A DNA stretch of 64,000 nucleotides from assembly GCF_025602895.1 (NCBI RefSeq), contig NW_026516224.1, positions 434,001-498,000 of the forward strand. Direction: 5' to 3'. The first letter of the stretch is position 1, and each line of letters begins with the position of its first letter. Below the pieces are notes generated by a model that worked only from the letters and a program-made list of their open reading frames with translations, did not search any database and had not been told where the DNA came from. The DNA comes from Polychytrium aggregatum (Eukaryota > Chytridiomycota > Chytridiomycetes > Polychytriales). The translations under genes and the position numbers were made by a program. Positions 1-12,135 of this stretch are shown here, in pieces.

Positions 1-715
1 ATAGCAACCAGCACAAACCTCTCGCACAGGGCCTTGCGAACGGCAGGAGGCAGGTTGAGGGCAAAGTTGAGTGTTTTCCTGGATGGAGTTCAAAGGACAG
101 GTGAGACTCGACCCTTGACATGGCACGGAACAAGGGTTGAACATGTCCCTTGCTTGAATCGATGTTCATAGCTCCACATCCCAACATCACATCGCTGCAA
201 CAGACCAGAGATACTCACTTGCCAAGCATCCACACAGCAAACGAATAGATCATCCAGCTGGATTCGGCCTCACAGAAGGTGCCGACGGCCTCGTGGCCGT
301 CGTCGTTCCAGCCAGGGAGAGCCTTGAGAGCCTGGGCGATGGAGTAGGCTTGCTTCCACACACGGAGATAGCTGAGTCGCTCCGAGGCACCGTTCTCGTA
401 AGTGTTGATCAGAAGGGCATCGGGTTCATCGCGGGCCATGTTGATGAGACACTCGACGGGATGGAGCCAAGGGCCAAACGGATCGGGCGGAGGAGGGAAC
501 TTTGGCTGCTGGGAAACAGGGGTCTGGGTCTGGGGTTGAGTGTCAGCAGATTGGGCGACGACATCCTGGGTCTGCTCGGAGACAGGAGGCTGGCTCTGTT
601 GGGCTGCTGGTGGGTGGGTCTGCTGGTAGAGGTAGATAGGGGTCTGCTGGGAGACATCTCGGTCGTCGACCGGGTCTGTGAACCCTCCAAAACAACAGGA
701 GATGGCCCTGAGCAT
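1..715 (-). CDS. Adenylate-forming enzyme (long-chain acyl-CoA synthetase-like), 5' part, runs off left edge
   Basis: Partial gene. Exon 1 is 715..219 and a second exon (78..1) continues off the window. The donor GTGAGT and an acceptor ending in CCAG join in frame (phase 2). The protein starts MLRAISCC, followed by a Gln/Pro/Thr-rich low-complexity stretch of about 60 residues. Then comes the typical start of an AMP-binding (ANL superfamily) enzyme: PFGPWLHPVECLINMAR, LSYLRVWKQAYSIAQAL and a segment ending ESSWMIYSFAVWMLGK. In this family the enzyme activates a carboxylic acid, usually a long-chain fatty acid, with ATP and then CoA. The AMP-binding signature and the active-site lysine lie outside the window, so the substrate is open. 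The reading frame stays open upstream of 715 but that part looks non-coding, so 715 is preferred. The Cys pair near the N-terminus could be lipidated (inference). Confidence 0.7.
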
Positions 716-1597
716 GGCGGAGAGGCGGGGTGAGAGCCGAAAGGGCGAACGAGACAACGACGAGGGGAAAGTGTGAGGGAGCACCTTTTGTCGTCTGGGC
801 AGCCAGGGGAGAGCGTCTTTGGCCTGGCTGATTGCCAAATTGCATTGAATGAGTGCCCTTGCTTCCTCTCGGCTGTCCTCGATGCTGTGCTGTTGCCTCG
901 CCCAGCAAGCTGCTTGCAAATCCACTGTTCGATGAGCGAACAGTTCACTCGGTGGGAACACATGGGCATGTTTGACACTCTTATATCTTTGTATCTGGCT
1001 GCAGATATGCACGTCATCCCACAAGTCGACCACCTCCTCGTGCTCTGGCCTCGTTCTGCTGGTCAAGCCCTGATCGGTCTCCAGCCTTGCCAGTCCATCT
1101 GGCTCCGCTGTTGACGATCAACCGGCCGATTGTTGATGCGGATGCTGAGTGCCGAACCAGCGGCCGGAGTGCTGCCTGCCACGCGGTTTGACCATCGACG
1201 CACCGTCGTCGCACTGTCCCACCATCGCAGCGTCACACCAGTTGCGCGATTGCCTTGTGTGTGTGTGTCTCGCTGCATCTCTCGCCGCACGTCTCGTCCT
1301 CGCTGCGCCTGTGTATCTGTGGCTCACACAAGCCCCGCAGAGACACCGCCCTCGTCCCGTGACCGTGGCTGCGCACGGACTCATCGCCTTCGTTGTGGAA
1401 AAATCGCTGTCCTTGGCCGATTCGCCAACGCCCATCTTCCCTCATCTGCGTCCTGCCCCCCCCGGTGCATGATCGGATTTGCACGTCGACGCATCGCTCG
1501 GCCGTCCCTCCTGTTTCTGCCGGCTGCACGCCCTTCTGTCTTGCGCATTTCTGCACCTGCACCTCTCTGCATTTCCGTCTGGATCGCTCTTGCACCC
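716..1597. other. Divergent intergenic region
   Basis: 882 bp between the acyl-CoA synthetase-like gene (-) and the cysteinyl-tRNA synthetase (+), presumably holding both promoters. It is C/T-rich on the + strand close to the synthetase start. Reading frames open on both strands here show no recognisable protein. No defined regulatory site was identified. Confidence 0.6.
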
Positions 1598-4500
1598 ATG
1601 TCTTCGTCGGCCTCCCAGATCAAGCAGCCCAAGTGGCACAAGCCCGAGCCCTCCCAGGCCAACCTCAGGGTCCTCAACTCGCTCACCCGGGGCAAGGAGG
1701 AATTTATCCCGGCCAGATCCAAGCTGGTATCTTGGTACTGCTGCGGTCCCACGGTCTACTCAGACTCGCACATGGGTCATGCCAGGTAGGGCACGTCGGC
1801 AGAGGCATTTCTGAAACGTCCTTCTCCCAGTTTGCCTGTCGCATCAATCGGATCCGATGATCTGGCGTGTCCTGGAGGAGCTCCCGTCAAGCCTCCATCA
1901 CATTAACGCACTTCCGAATGTGCTGCGTAATCTTCACCCCTCTCTTTCCGCTTTATCATCGCGTCTCATTTATTCCCGCTATCATCCAACACTCGATCCC
2001 GAATGCTGTCTCGGTTCATACGTGCTTCCGAATACTATTGTAACGACAAACTGTGGTCACCGTGCTCAACCAAACGACCATTTCGACCGCAGAGCCTACA
2101 TCACCTTTGACATTCTCCGCAGAATCATGGAAGATTACTTTGGGTACGATATCAACTATGTCATGAACATCACCGACATCGACGACAAGGTAGCGATGAG
2201 CCCCCCCGAGCGGCTCGTGTGCTGCCCAGAGCATCCGCCGGATTGCTACGCCTGCCATGCTACAGCACCTTTTGCTTTGAACCCCATCTAGATCCACCCG
2301 ACCGTCGCACGCATCTCCTCTGGTCTCGCTTGCGAGCGGCTCATGCATATACCACAGCATTAACCCAGTCGCGATGATATCCCCCTGTCCAAGATCATCC
2401 TGCACGCCCGCTACAAGTACCTCTTTGATCAAGCCAAGTCTGCTGCCTCTGCCCTGACTCCTGAGCTTCTCGAAGATGTCTCCAAGGCATGGAATTTCTT
2501 TGTGGAGAAGCGCCTTGCCAAGTTCGATCCCAACGCTGCGTCGCAGTGGGATGCTTTTGCCACCAAGATCGAGACCGGTGGCGGTCCAAACCCAGCCGAC
2601 GAGCCCAAATTCCAGATGTACTTCAAGGCGGCGGTAGGCAATGCCCGGCGACACTCGTTCCCGCGTGCGCTGTGTCAACCCAGACGTGGCCATCGCTCCT
2701 ATGGATCGTCTCTCATTGGTATCCACCCTCCACATACAGGCTGCTTCCAACGAAGCCATCGAGCTCGCCAAGCGGCAAATCGCTAGCGGCACTTCAGGGC
2801 AAGAGCATGCCCATGCGCTGCTCGACTCCAGCAGAGATGTCTATTCTCTCTATCTTGATTCAATCAAGGGCTCGACCGTGACCGATCCCGCCATCTTCCG
2901 CGACTATGCTGCTTTCTGGGAAAACGAGTACTTCAAGGATATGGATGCCCTGAATGTAAGTTCGATACCGATGCCAGTTTCTGCTTCAAGTCAGACTGTT
3001 TTCCATTGATTGCGTATGCTAGCTTGCCTTGGACTTTGACGCGACGACATCCGAATGATTCAGCATGGCCGCTGCGATTGAAAGTCCCTTTTTGCATATT
3101 TACTGCCGCATACCGCACCATGCACCTGCTTGTTGTTGATTCCAATGGCATCGCCATCGTCATCGTCACTCGTGATCGCTGCAGATCCGTCGCCCCGATG
3201 TCCTCGTGCGTGTCAGCGAATACGTTCCCGAGATTGTGTCGTTTGTCGAGCGTATCATTTCCAATGGCTTTGCTTATCAATCCGAGGGATCCGTCTATTT
3301 TGACACGGCAAAGTTCGATAAGCATCCAGACCACAACTATGCTAAGCTCGAACCCTGGTCTGCTGGCAACGTTAAGCTGCTGCAAGAGGGCGAGGGTGAC
3401 CTCTCCACCAGCCATCCGCAAGGCAAGCGAAACCCGTCGGACTTTGCTCTCTGGAAGGCATCCAAGCCAGGAGAGCCCGCCTGGCCCTCTCCTTGGGGAG
3501 AGGGCCGGCCCGGATGGCACATCGAGTGCTCGGCCATGGCTGGCGAGATCCTGGGCGAGAAACTCGACATCCACAGCGGCGGAAGCGATCTGGCCTTCCC
3601 GCACCATGACAATGAAATAGCCCAGTCAGAGGTAGGCACCGACACCGACACCGGCACTGGCACTAGCGCTGGCATCCGCTTGAGGCAAACGGACCTGCGG
3701 CTTGCACAGGGAGCGGCTCTGTGGTCCAGCGATGGTCATACTGTCTCTGGCAGCCATACATGGCACTCAAGGTGCACGGATGGTCCGGGCAGCTCTGCTT
3801 CGGTGCTGCGCTGGCGATCGACAAGGCAGTGCATCCGCCCACTGTCCTTGCTGTACCCGACATCCAAGAGTATATTGGGGGAGGGAGACCAGGAAGGTTC
3901 ATGAAATTGTCGCCTCAGTGGCAACATTTTGGCTGCAACGATGGCCCTTCGGTCCCACCCCCCAATGCGAGACTCTCTGACAGTGTATCGCAAGTAGCGG
4001 ATACTGCTGTTCGTTAAAGCTCGCACAGGCACTGTCAAGAATGTGTGGAAGGGCAGCACGTCTTGATGCGTTGCGGTTCTGTTGTCGCTGATGTGTTTCA
4101 ACGGGCGAGAGACCAGCCCGTGTCGACGTAGTGGTGGCTTGAGGACCCTCAGTGTCTACTGACAAGACCTCCGACTGCCCTCCGCACAGCGGTATACGCT
4201 TTGGCGGCAGCGCAGTTTGAGGAGCTCAAGCTCAGCTCGCCGACTAACCGATATTTGCATCTCTTCCAGGGTCATTACAACTGCCACCAGTGGGTGAACT
4301 ACTTCATCCATGCGGGCCATCTCCATATTGAGGGCCAGAAGATGTCAAAGAGTCTGAAGAACTTTGTCAAGATTCAGGAAGCCCTTGCTAAGCACTCTGC
4401 GACGCAGATTCGATTCCTATTCCTGCTGCACCAGTGGAACTCTGTCCTGGACTTCAAAGAGAGCTCGATGCAAGAAGCTCGCGCTTACGAATCCGTGATC

Positions 4501-6073
4501 AACGTAAGAACGGGAGCGCACAAGGAGCAAGCGTTGTAAACCCGCGTGTCGAGGGACAGACTGGTATCCAAACACATTGTGCGATTCAGACGAATGACAT
4601 GGCCGTGATCCGCGCCATACGCTGCAGAAATCCCCTCACTCTCCCTCACTCTTCCTCACTCTCCCTCACCTGACCCCTCTGCGTTTGCTGCAACAGAACT
4701 TCTTCGACAACGTCAAGGCGCTGATCCAGGACGCCAAGAGCACCCCCGAAGTCTTCACCGGCAACCACAACTTCCACGATCTCGAGAAGAAACTCCTTGC
4801 CAGGTTAGACGCCGCAGTCGGCTACTGAGAACGATGGCATTTAGTTTCATGACCAACAGCTCGATTCGTGGACCGCTCGCCCTCCCTCCCTCAGCCTTCC
4901 TCACTAATATGCCGTACTCCTGTTTTCAGCCTCGAGGTCTCGCAGGTCAAGATCCACAACGCCCTCTGCGACAACTTTGACACTCCCACAGCCATGCAAG
5001 AGATCCGTGACCTCATCACCGTGACCAACAAGTACATTGCCGAGAAGAAGGACACCCCAAACACCGATCTCCTGGCCAAGGTTGCCAAATACATCACTCG
5101 CCTCGGCAGAATCTTTGGCATCGTTCGTGACGGCAACGCCGACATTGGCAACTCGGCAGCATCCGCCGCGGCTAGCGTATGTACACCGAGACGTATATCG
5201 ACGAGCGCGACTTGGATTATTGCCCACGACCAAACCATGCTCATCAACCCATGTGCCTTTACAACCCCTTCAGTCCGACGAGGCCATCATGCCGTACCTG
5301 CGCGCCCTCTCGAGCTTCCGTGACGGTATTCGCGAGTTGTCCCAGAAGAAGGCTGGTAAGTGGATCACGGCAGTTACCAGATGGCCCAACGACGGGTGCT
5401 GAGAATACACACGCAGGTGCAATGCTGTTCTTGGCTCTTCGTTGTGCTTACGTTGTGCACACTCCCTACGTCTATGGCTATTCCCCCCCCCACACCGTGT
5501 CAACAGATCATCGCGAGCTGCTTGCGCTCTGCGACAAGCTGCGTGATATTGATCTCGTCGAGCTGGGCGTGGCGCTCGATGATCGTGAAGACGGCAAGGG
5601 CGCCCTGGTCAAGCTTGTGGACAAGGAACTGTTGCTGAAGCAGCGACAGGAGAAGCTCGAGCGTGAGCAGCAGAAGCAAAGAGAGAAGGAGGCCCGTCTT
5701 CAGCAGGCCCATGCAAAGAAGCTGGAGAAGCTGGCCAAGGGCCAGACTCCCCCCGAGCAGATGTTCAAGAACGAAGAAGGTCTGAAGCTGTATTCGAAGT
5801 GGGACGAGAAGGTGGGTAACAGCATGTTGACGCAGGAAGCTCAATGTGCTCGGCTGTCGCTGAGGATGTGACCGAGAGTGCTGATGGGTGCAATGTCGCC
5901 TCACGAACGGTGCATTGACGTCCATCTCTTCCGCCGCTCAGGGTCTTCCCACTCACGACATTGGCGGAGAAGAGATCTCCAAGTCCAAGGGTAAGAAGCT
6001 TCAGAAGGAATACGATGCTCAAGTCAAGCTGCACGAGGAGTACAAGGCTTTCAAAGCCTCAGAACAGGCGTAA
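1598..6073 (+). CDS. CARS1: Cysteinyl-tRNA synthetase, cytosolic type (11 exons, 764 aa)
   Basis: Class I aminoacyl-tRNA synthetase that charges tRNA-Cys. Exons: 1598-1785, 2093-2189, 2394-2633, 2740-2955, 3185-3631, 4270-4503, 4697-4803, 4930-5176, 5274-5355, 5507-5811, 5942-6073; total 2295 nt, in frame. The HIGH motif appears as HMGHA (about residue 59), split by intron 1 just after it. Next come MNITDIDDK, the zinc-site segment HIECSAM with [10 protein letters not shown], and KMSKSLKNF (about residue 420). The order and the large insertions match eukaryotic cytosolic CysRS. The C-terminus has a charged Lys/Glu/Gln-rich helix (exon 10) and ends KAFKASEQA. The intron at 3632-4269 (638 bp) is unusually long for this window; no gene was recognised in it. 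ATG at 1598 is preferred because it opens directly into conserved sequence. Confidence 0.95.
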
Positions 6074-6380
6074 TGGCGCGATGGCAGTCCCTCCCCTCCC
6101 GGCCCTGCTTCCGCTTGGTTGTGCTGGGCTAAGCTTTGTCATCTGCTTTAGCAGCAGTTGCGAGGAGCAGCGGAATACGGCTGGGGTCCCGGCCACTTCT
6201 CAATAAGTATTGTTATTCGGTCCCACATGATAAGACAGAGAGGCGCACTGGCTCGTGGGAACCCCGGGGTGCTGGAAACAGCGAGAGTAGCTCTTTTCCG
6301 TGCCTGTTGTCGGTTGTGGGGCTGGCTGAACAGGGTATGGAACGGGCGTTCAGTGATCGGGAGATGAACGTCGCCATCGC
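6074..6380. other. Convergent intergenic region
   Basis: 307 bp between the 3' ends of the cysteinyl-tRNA synthetase (+) and the first PA-TM-RING gene (-). Expected to hold both 3' UTRs and poly(A) signals. No other feature seen. Confidence 0.6.
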
Positions 6381-7916
<1,536 letters not shown>

Positions 7917-8791
7917 GGTGCAGGGATCAAAGAATGCGACAGTGGAGAGACACAATTGCAGCCGCTGGAGAAATGGTGGTAGTCGTGCTAGAGCAATGCG
8001 AGGAACGGAGCAGATCTTGGTGGACAGGCCGTGGGAAACCTCCGTTTTGGTGGTCGAAGCGCAACTCGTTCGCCTTTGCCCACCCGTCTCCAGCGGCCGC
8101 TTCTGACTTTGAGCAACCTCTTTACATCTCTTCACACAGCTCCCCGGGGCAGAGACAATCCGTGCTCTTTTGAGAAATCCTGAATCCGACAGGGCCCATG
8201 AATCACGACACTGCCCGCGTGCCAATGGGTAGGGGGAGCAGGCGGCCATTCCCCAGGGCCAAGATGATTTTCAAAAATCTATGCTTTCATTTGTCGCTGC
8301 GATGGATTCGGACTGAGGTCAGAGAATGCACAGAGAAAGAGAGAGGAGGACCCCGACCCCGACCAGAGACCCCGACCAGAGACATCCATGCGAAAAACAG
8401 GAGCGATAAAGAGGCCAGTCAACAGGATGGAGATAGCGAGATCACATTGCGACAGCGGGACGACAGAACCGGAGAGAGGGGGAGCACGGTGCAGACGGTG
8501 CAGACGGTGCAGACGGTGCAGACGGTGCAGACGGTGCAGACGGTGCAGACGGTGCAGACGGTGCAGACGGTGCAGAGGGCTGGTCAGTGAGCGGCGGCCA
8601 CGCTGCCAGGACGACATTCATCTTTGATGCCTCCCTTCGTTGCCGCACATTCACTCTCTCTTCACTCTCTCACGCTCGACCCAGCGTCAAGATATGTGAG
8701 TGTGTGAGCGAGGGGAAGGTGTGGAGGTATGGGGCAGCAACGAGGGAGTGAGCCTTTGAGAAGAAAAGCAGGCAAAAAAAAAAGAATGTGC
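7917..8791. other. Intergenic region with minisatellite
   Basis: 875 bp between the start of PA-TM-RING copy 1 (-) and the end of SPC24 (-). It holds the 9-bp minisatellite at 8488-8577 and a short purine-rich tract ending in a run of A near 8775. No protein or RNA gene recognised. Confidence 0.6.
8488..8577. repeat. 9-bp minisatellite (GGTGCAGAC)x10
   Basis: Ten uninterrupted copies of a 9-bp unit, open in all frames because the unit is a multiple of three. There are no spacers and the copies are identical, so this is slippage-type satellite and not a CRISPR-like array. Confidence 0.95.
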
Positions 8792-10057
8792 TTATGTTGA
8801 TGCCAGCTCCCAGATGTAGTTGGCGTAGAAGAACTGGGAATACTGTGGGTCGAATTCGACGGTGTGGATATCGTTTTGGATGGGCGACCGCACTTGGCAG
8901 CTGCTGAAATGGCCGCGGGCGTCCTCGATCATATCAACTCCCAGCTTGCGGTAGATGTTCAGCTTCAGTCTGGATGGAGACGAATGGACATAAATAAGTA
9001 GCAAAGTCAATACAAGCGAGCACCCTGGCCTCTGGGAGATGCCAATCGACGCAAACCCAAAGGAAACTGAGGAGGGAGGAACGAACCGCGGCCCTGGTCG
9101 AACCACAGTCTCTCGGGGATGCAGAGGAAACCGGATACCTACCCTGCTGCGGGCGGGGGCTGGTTCCGTAGCGTGCGTTCTTCCTCCTCCAGACGATTCA
9201 TTTCCTCGGTCATGAGTCGATATTGTTCTTCCATATCTGTATTCGAGAAAGGAGCGGCCCGTCGGACACGGAGAGTTAAGGATATCAACGACCGATGCTT
9301 GCGCTCTGAGCCAGAGTGCCGGGCCCATGCAAGCGGGCGAGAACACAGTCGGCAGCCAATACGGTGGAGGGACGACGCGGGGAGGGGGAGGAAGGTAACA
9401 AAAAGGATATCCTATGGCCTTCTCAATATCCTGGGTGGTCTTCTCGGTGTTGAGCTGGTTGCGGCCGAGCTCGATGATCTTGCCCATATACTGCTCCGAC
9501 TCGTGGGTTGCCTTCAGCTGTTTGACGGTCTCCTGAGCAAGATTGAGCTTGAGGGTGAGACCTGCCGAGGTGCCACACCGCACCACACCGACATTGGGTG
9601 AAATTGATGGCATCGAGCAAAGGGCCCAGAGTTGGGTTGGGAAGGGGGTCTCCGGGTCAGCAACTGAGTCAACATCAGCCGTCGAGAGAGACTCGAGCCA
9701 AAGATCGGACCGTGGGGCGATTCGACCATGACCAGATATATATCCTCCCGATACCAGCAAGCCAATGGCCGGGGCCATGAGGCTCAGAGGAACCGGTGAA
9801 GGGCCTTCGGCGAGCATCTAAGGCAAATGGAGGCCATCCAAGGCAAAAGAAGGCCATTCAAGGCAAATCGGGATCGCCCTACCATTGACCTGGTACGAGA
9901 CTTCCTCGAGCTCTCGCTTTCGTGCCTCGTCAACTAGCCTCGACTTTTCCTTGATCTCTTGGATAAAGGCCAGATCCTCGGTGCAGTCGATGTAGTCGAG
10001 CACGCAGGGCACCAGGCCCAGAATGGACTCGAGGCTGGAGGTGACGTTGTTGGCCAT
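8792..10057 (-). CDS. SPC24: Kinetochore protein Spc24 (NDC80 complex), 4 exons, 202 aa
   Basis: Exons 10057..9883, 9561..9400, 9236..9143, 8969..8792 (609 nt). Spc24 pairs with Spc25 to anchor the Ndc80 complex to the inner kinetochore. The N-terminal two thirds are coiled-coil-like with many Glu/Lys/Gln residues. The C-terminal globular domain has the family signature: LKLNIYRKLGVDMIEDARG and then SQFFYANYIWEL near the end. The exon 2 donor (GTTACC) is weak but is the only one found that keeps frame into MEEQYRLMTEEMNRLEEEE. The length is close to other fungal Spc24 proteins. Confidence 0.9.
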
Positions 10058-10946
10058 GGGGAGAGGATTGTGGATGCGGCTGGGGATGAGGCTCAGTAGA
10101 CCGAGCGTGAGTTGAAATAGTAATTACGGACTGTCGGACGATTGATGCGCCGCTGTCGAGCTCTGGGTGCTGGCGTTTGTGCAGTCGGGTATCCAGAATC
10201 CAGGACGAGACGGATGGGACGGCGATGGAGACGACTCCCAAGAATCGTGTTGGTTGGCGGTTCGTCGCAAGGCGGGAATCGAGGCCGAGAACAGTTGCCA
10301 TTTTTGGACAAATATGTCCACACACACACACACGGCCGTCACTCAACCAGGGATACTGCTCGCTCGGCTGTCCATGGGCATCCCCGAGTGCCAGAGCCCA
10401 TAGCAGCATCAGGATGAGATGCAGCCACAGTGCTCCCCGAGCGGTCGCCGTTGAGATATCGGCCACGTTTCGGACCAACGACAGGCAAAGGGAGCCGCAG
10501 TCCAGAGACGATACTTCCCTCTTGGATTCACACTTGTTGCGATGTATTTTGAGAGGAGCTGCATCGGTTGCACATATGAGGATTTCGTGGGATCAAGGAC
10601 CACCGCCAATCCAGCCATATCGAAAAGTTTTATTCACCCTTCGGCTACTCGGCATTCACCGAAACCAGCATCTGTGTCGCTGGCGAGCTGGCAGACACTC
10701 GGCGACTCATCGAGTGCGCTTAAGGGTGTGGGAAACGGTGGTAAGAACGGAAACGTGGCCACGGAAGAGTGGGAAAGCGGGGGAAGCGAGGAGATGGCTT
10801 TGGGAAGTTGTAAAGGAGTGAGGCAAAGGTACTTATGGAAGGGGTTCATATCACAGCACCATAATCGAGTCTTTGGTCGAGTGGTCAAGGAAAGGGGGGT
10901 AAGACAGGTGTAGCACGAATGATCAGGTATCCTTCGGCGTCTGGGC
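10058..10946. other. Intergenic region, nothing recognised
   Basis: 889 bp between the SPC24 start and the 3' end of the CTR gene, both on the minus strand. It contains a short CA tract near 10320. One minus-strand frame near 10.4 kb has a hydrophobic stretch but no convincing gene context. Confidence 0.5.
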
Positions 10947-12135
10947 TCAGTGGCAGCAGGCATGGTCGTCGCCCGAGATGTCCTCCTGCTGAAGCGAGGT
11001 GAGCGTGAACTGGGTCTTGGCCTCTTGGGAGAAGCGGATTCTCTGGTTGGTGATGGCCTCCTTGCTCCACTGCCCAAAGACCATGGTACCAAAAACGAGG
11101 CCAAAGATGACAGCAAAGAACAGGCCGTAGTTGAAGGTCATGGTGATGAGCATGATGGAGTAACCGAGGGTCGTGGTGAGGAAGCGCAGTCCACCGCGGA
11201 CGAGGGTGATGCGGGTCTTTTGGATTCCGGACAGCCCCTTGGCGGAAACCGAGTGCTCTTGATCAAAGGCGCCTGTGTGCGATAAACAGCAGAAATCGTT
11301 AGGACACTTGTCAAGGAAGCAGACCAGGGCTTTGCTTGGACAGTCGAGCAGGCGGGAGCGACTCACCTTTGGCCTTCAGAAGCTGGTGGTTCCATTGGCT
11401 CTCCAAGACCTGAGAGTAGGCGACGATGCCCTCGTACACAAAGCTTACCAGGAGCGTGGCGACGATGTAGCCAATGTACTGCAGAGTTGTTCTGGGCACC
11501 CACGACTCAAAGAGGACATAGTCCAGGATGCCGGTGTGGAAGTACATCTTCATCGTGGGCGGGTCAAGGGCGGTGGAGACCTGGCAGAGGGTGAACTCGG
11601 GATGGGCGGAACAGAATGAGGAATAGATGGCGCACTGCTGCATGCCAGGCATCTCCTTGCACAGATTGAAGTAGGTGGTGAACATGTCGCAGTCCGAGTA
11701 GCTCGGGGGCGAGGACTTTGGCTGGGACAGGGTCGGGCACGCCTGGCAGCTGGTCATGGACATGGAGGTGCAGATGGAGTAGATCTGCTGGGCCAGACCC
11801 TGGCTGGTGGGCATCCCAGAGGGCGAAACGCAGGAAGACGTCTGGGAGGAACAGGTCGAGTTGTAGGAGGAGCAGCCAGACATGCGACCCATGCCGTCAG
11901 TGACGCAGATGTCGGTGAACAGCGACTGCGACGAGCAGTACGGGCTGGCGATGGCGTTGCTGTTCTGGGCACACAGGTTCATCAGGGTGCAGCCAGGCAT
12001 GCCGGGCATCTGCGAACACAGGTCTGTGAGGGCTGCAGAGATGTTGGTGGCCTGGGCTTGAACGGAGGAGGGAGCCAGGAGGCCGACCCAGATGGTGGCG
12101 AAGCTGGGAGCCAGAGACAAGAGGGACAGCTTCAT
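10947..12135 (-). CDS. CTR-family copper transporter with Cys-rich ectodomain (2 exons, 364 aa)
   Basis: Exons 12135..11367 and 11272..10947 (1095 nt). CTR proteins import Cu(I) as trimers. The predicted signal peptide (MKLSLLSLAPSFATIWVGLL) is followed by a roughly 180-residue extracellular region with many cysteines and Met-rich clusters (QMPGMPGC, TSMSMTSC, KEMPGMQQC). The core then follows: MKMYFHTG before TM1, a loop after TM1-type residues ILDYVLFESWVP, TM2 with the MxxxM signature (MLITMTFNYGLFF), and TM3 with GLVFGTMVFG (GxxxG). The C-terminus ends in ACCH, a copper-binding type tail. The frame stays open upstream to 12525, but the signal peptide favours 12135. The large Cys-rich extracellular domain is longer than in yeast Ctr1 or Ctr3. 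Confidence 0.9.

Noticed and set aside
8388-8654. Short regular repeats that could suggest a CRISPR-like array
   Set aside because: Units are contiguous with no spacers, and the window is eukaryotic.
10380-10478. Hydrophobic signal-peptide-like stretch on the minus strand upstream of SPC24
   Set aside because: No in-frame ATG with good context, no Cys pattern or downstream exon, and the following sequence is a CA tract.
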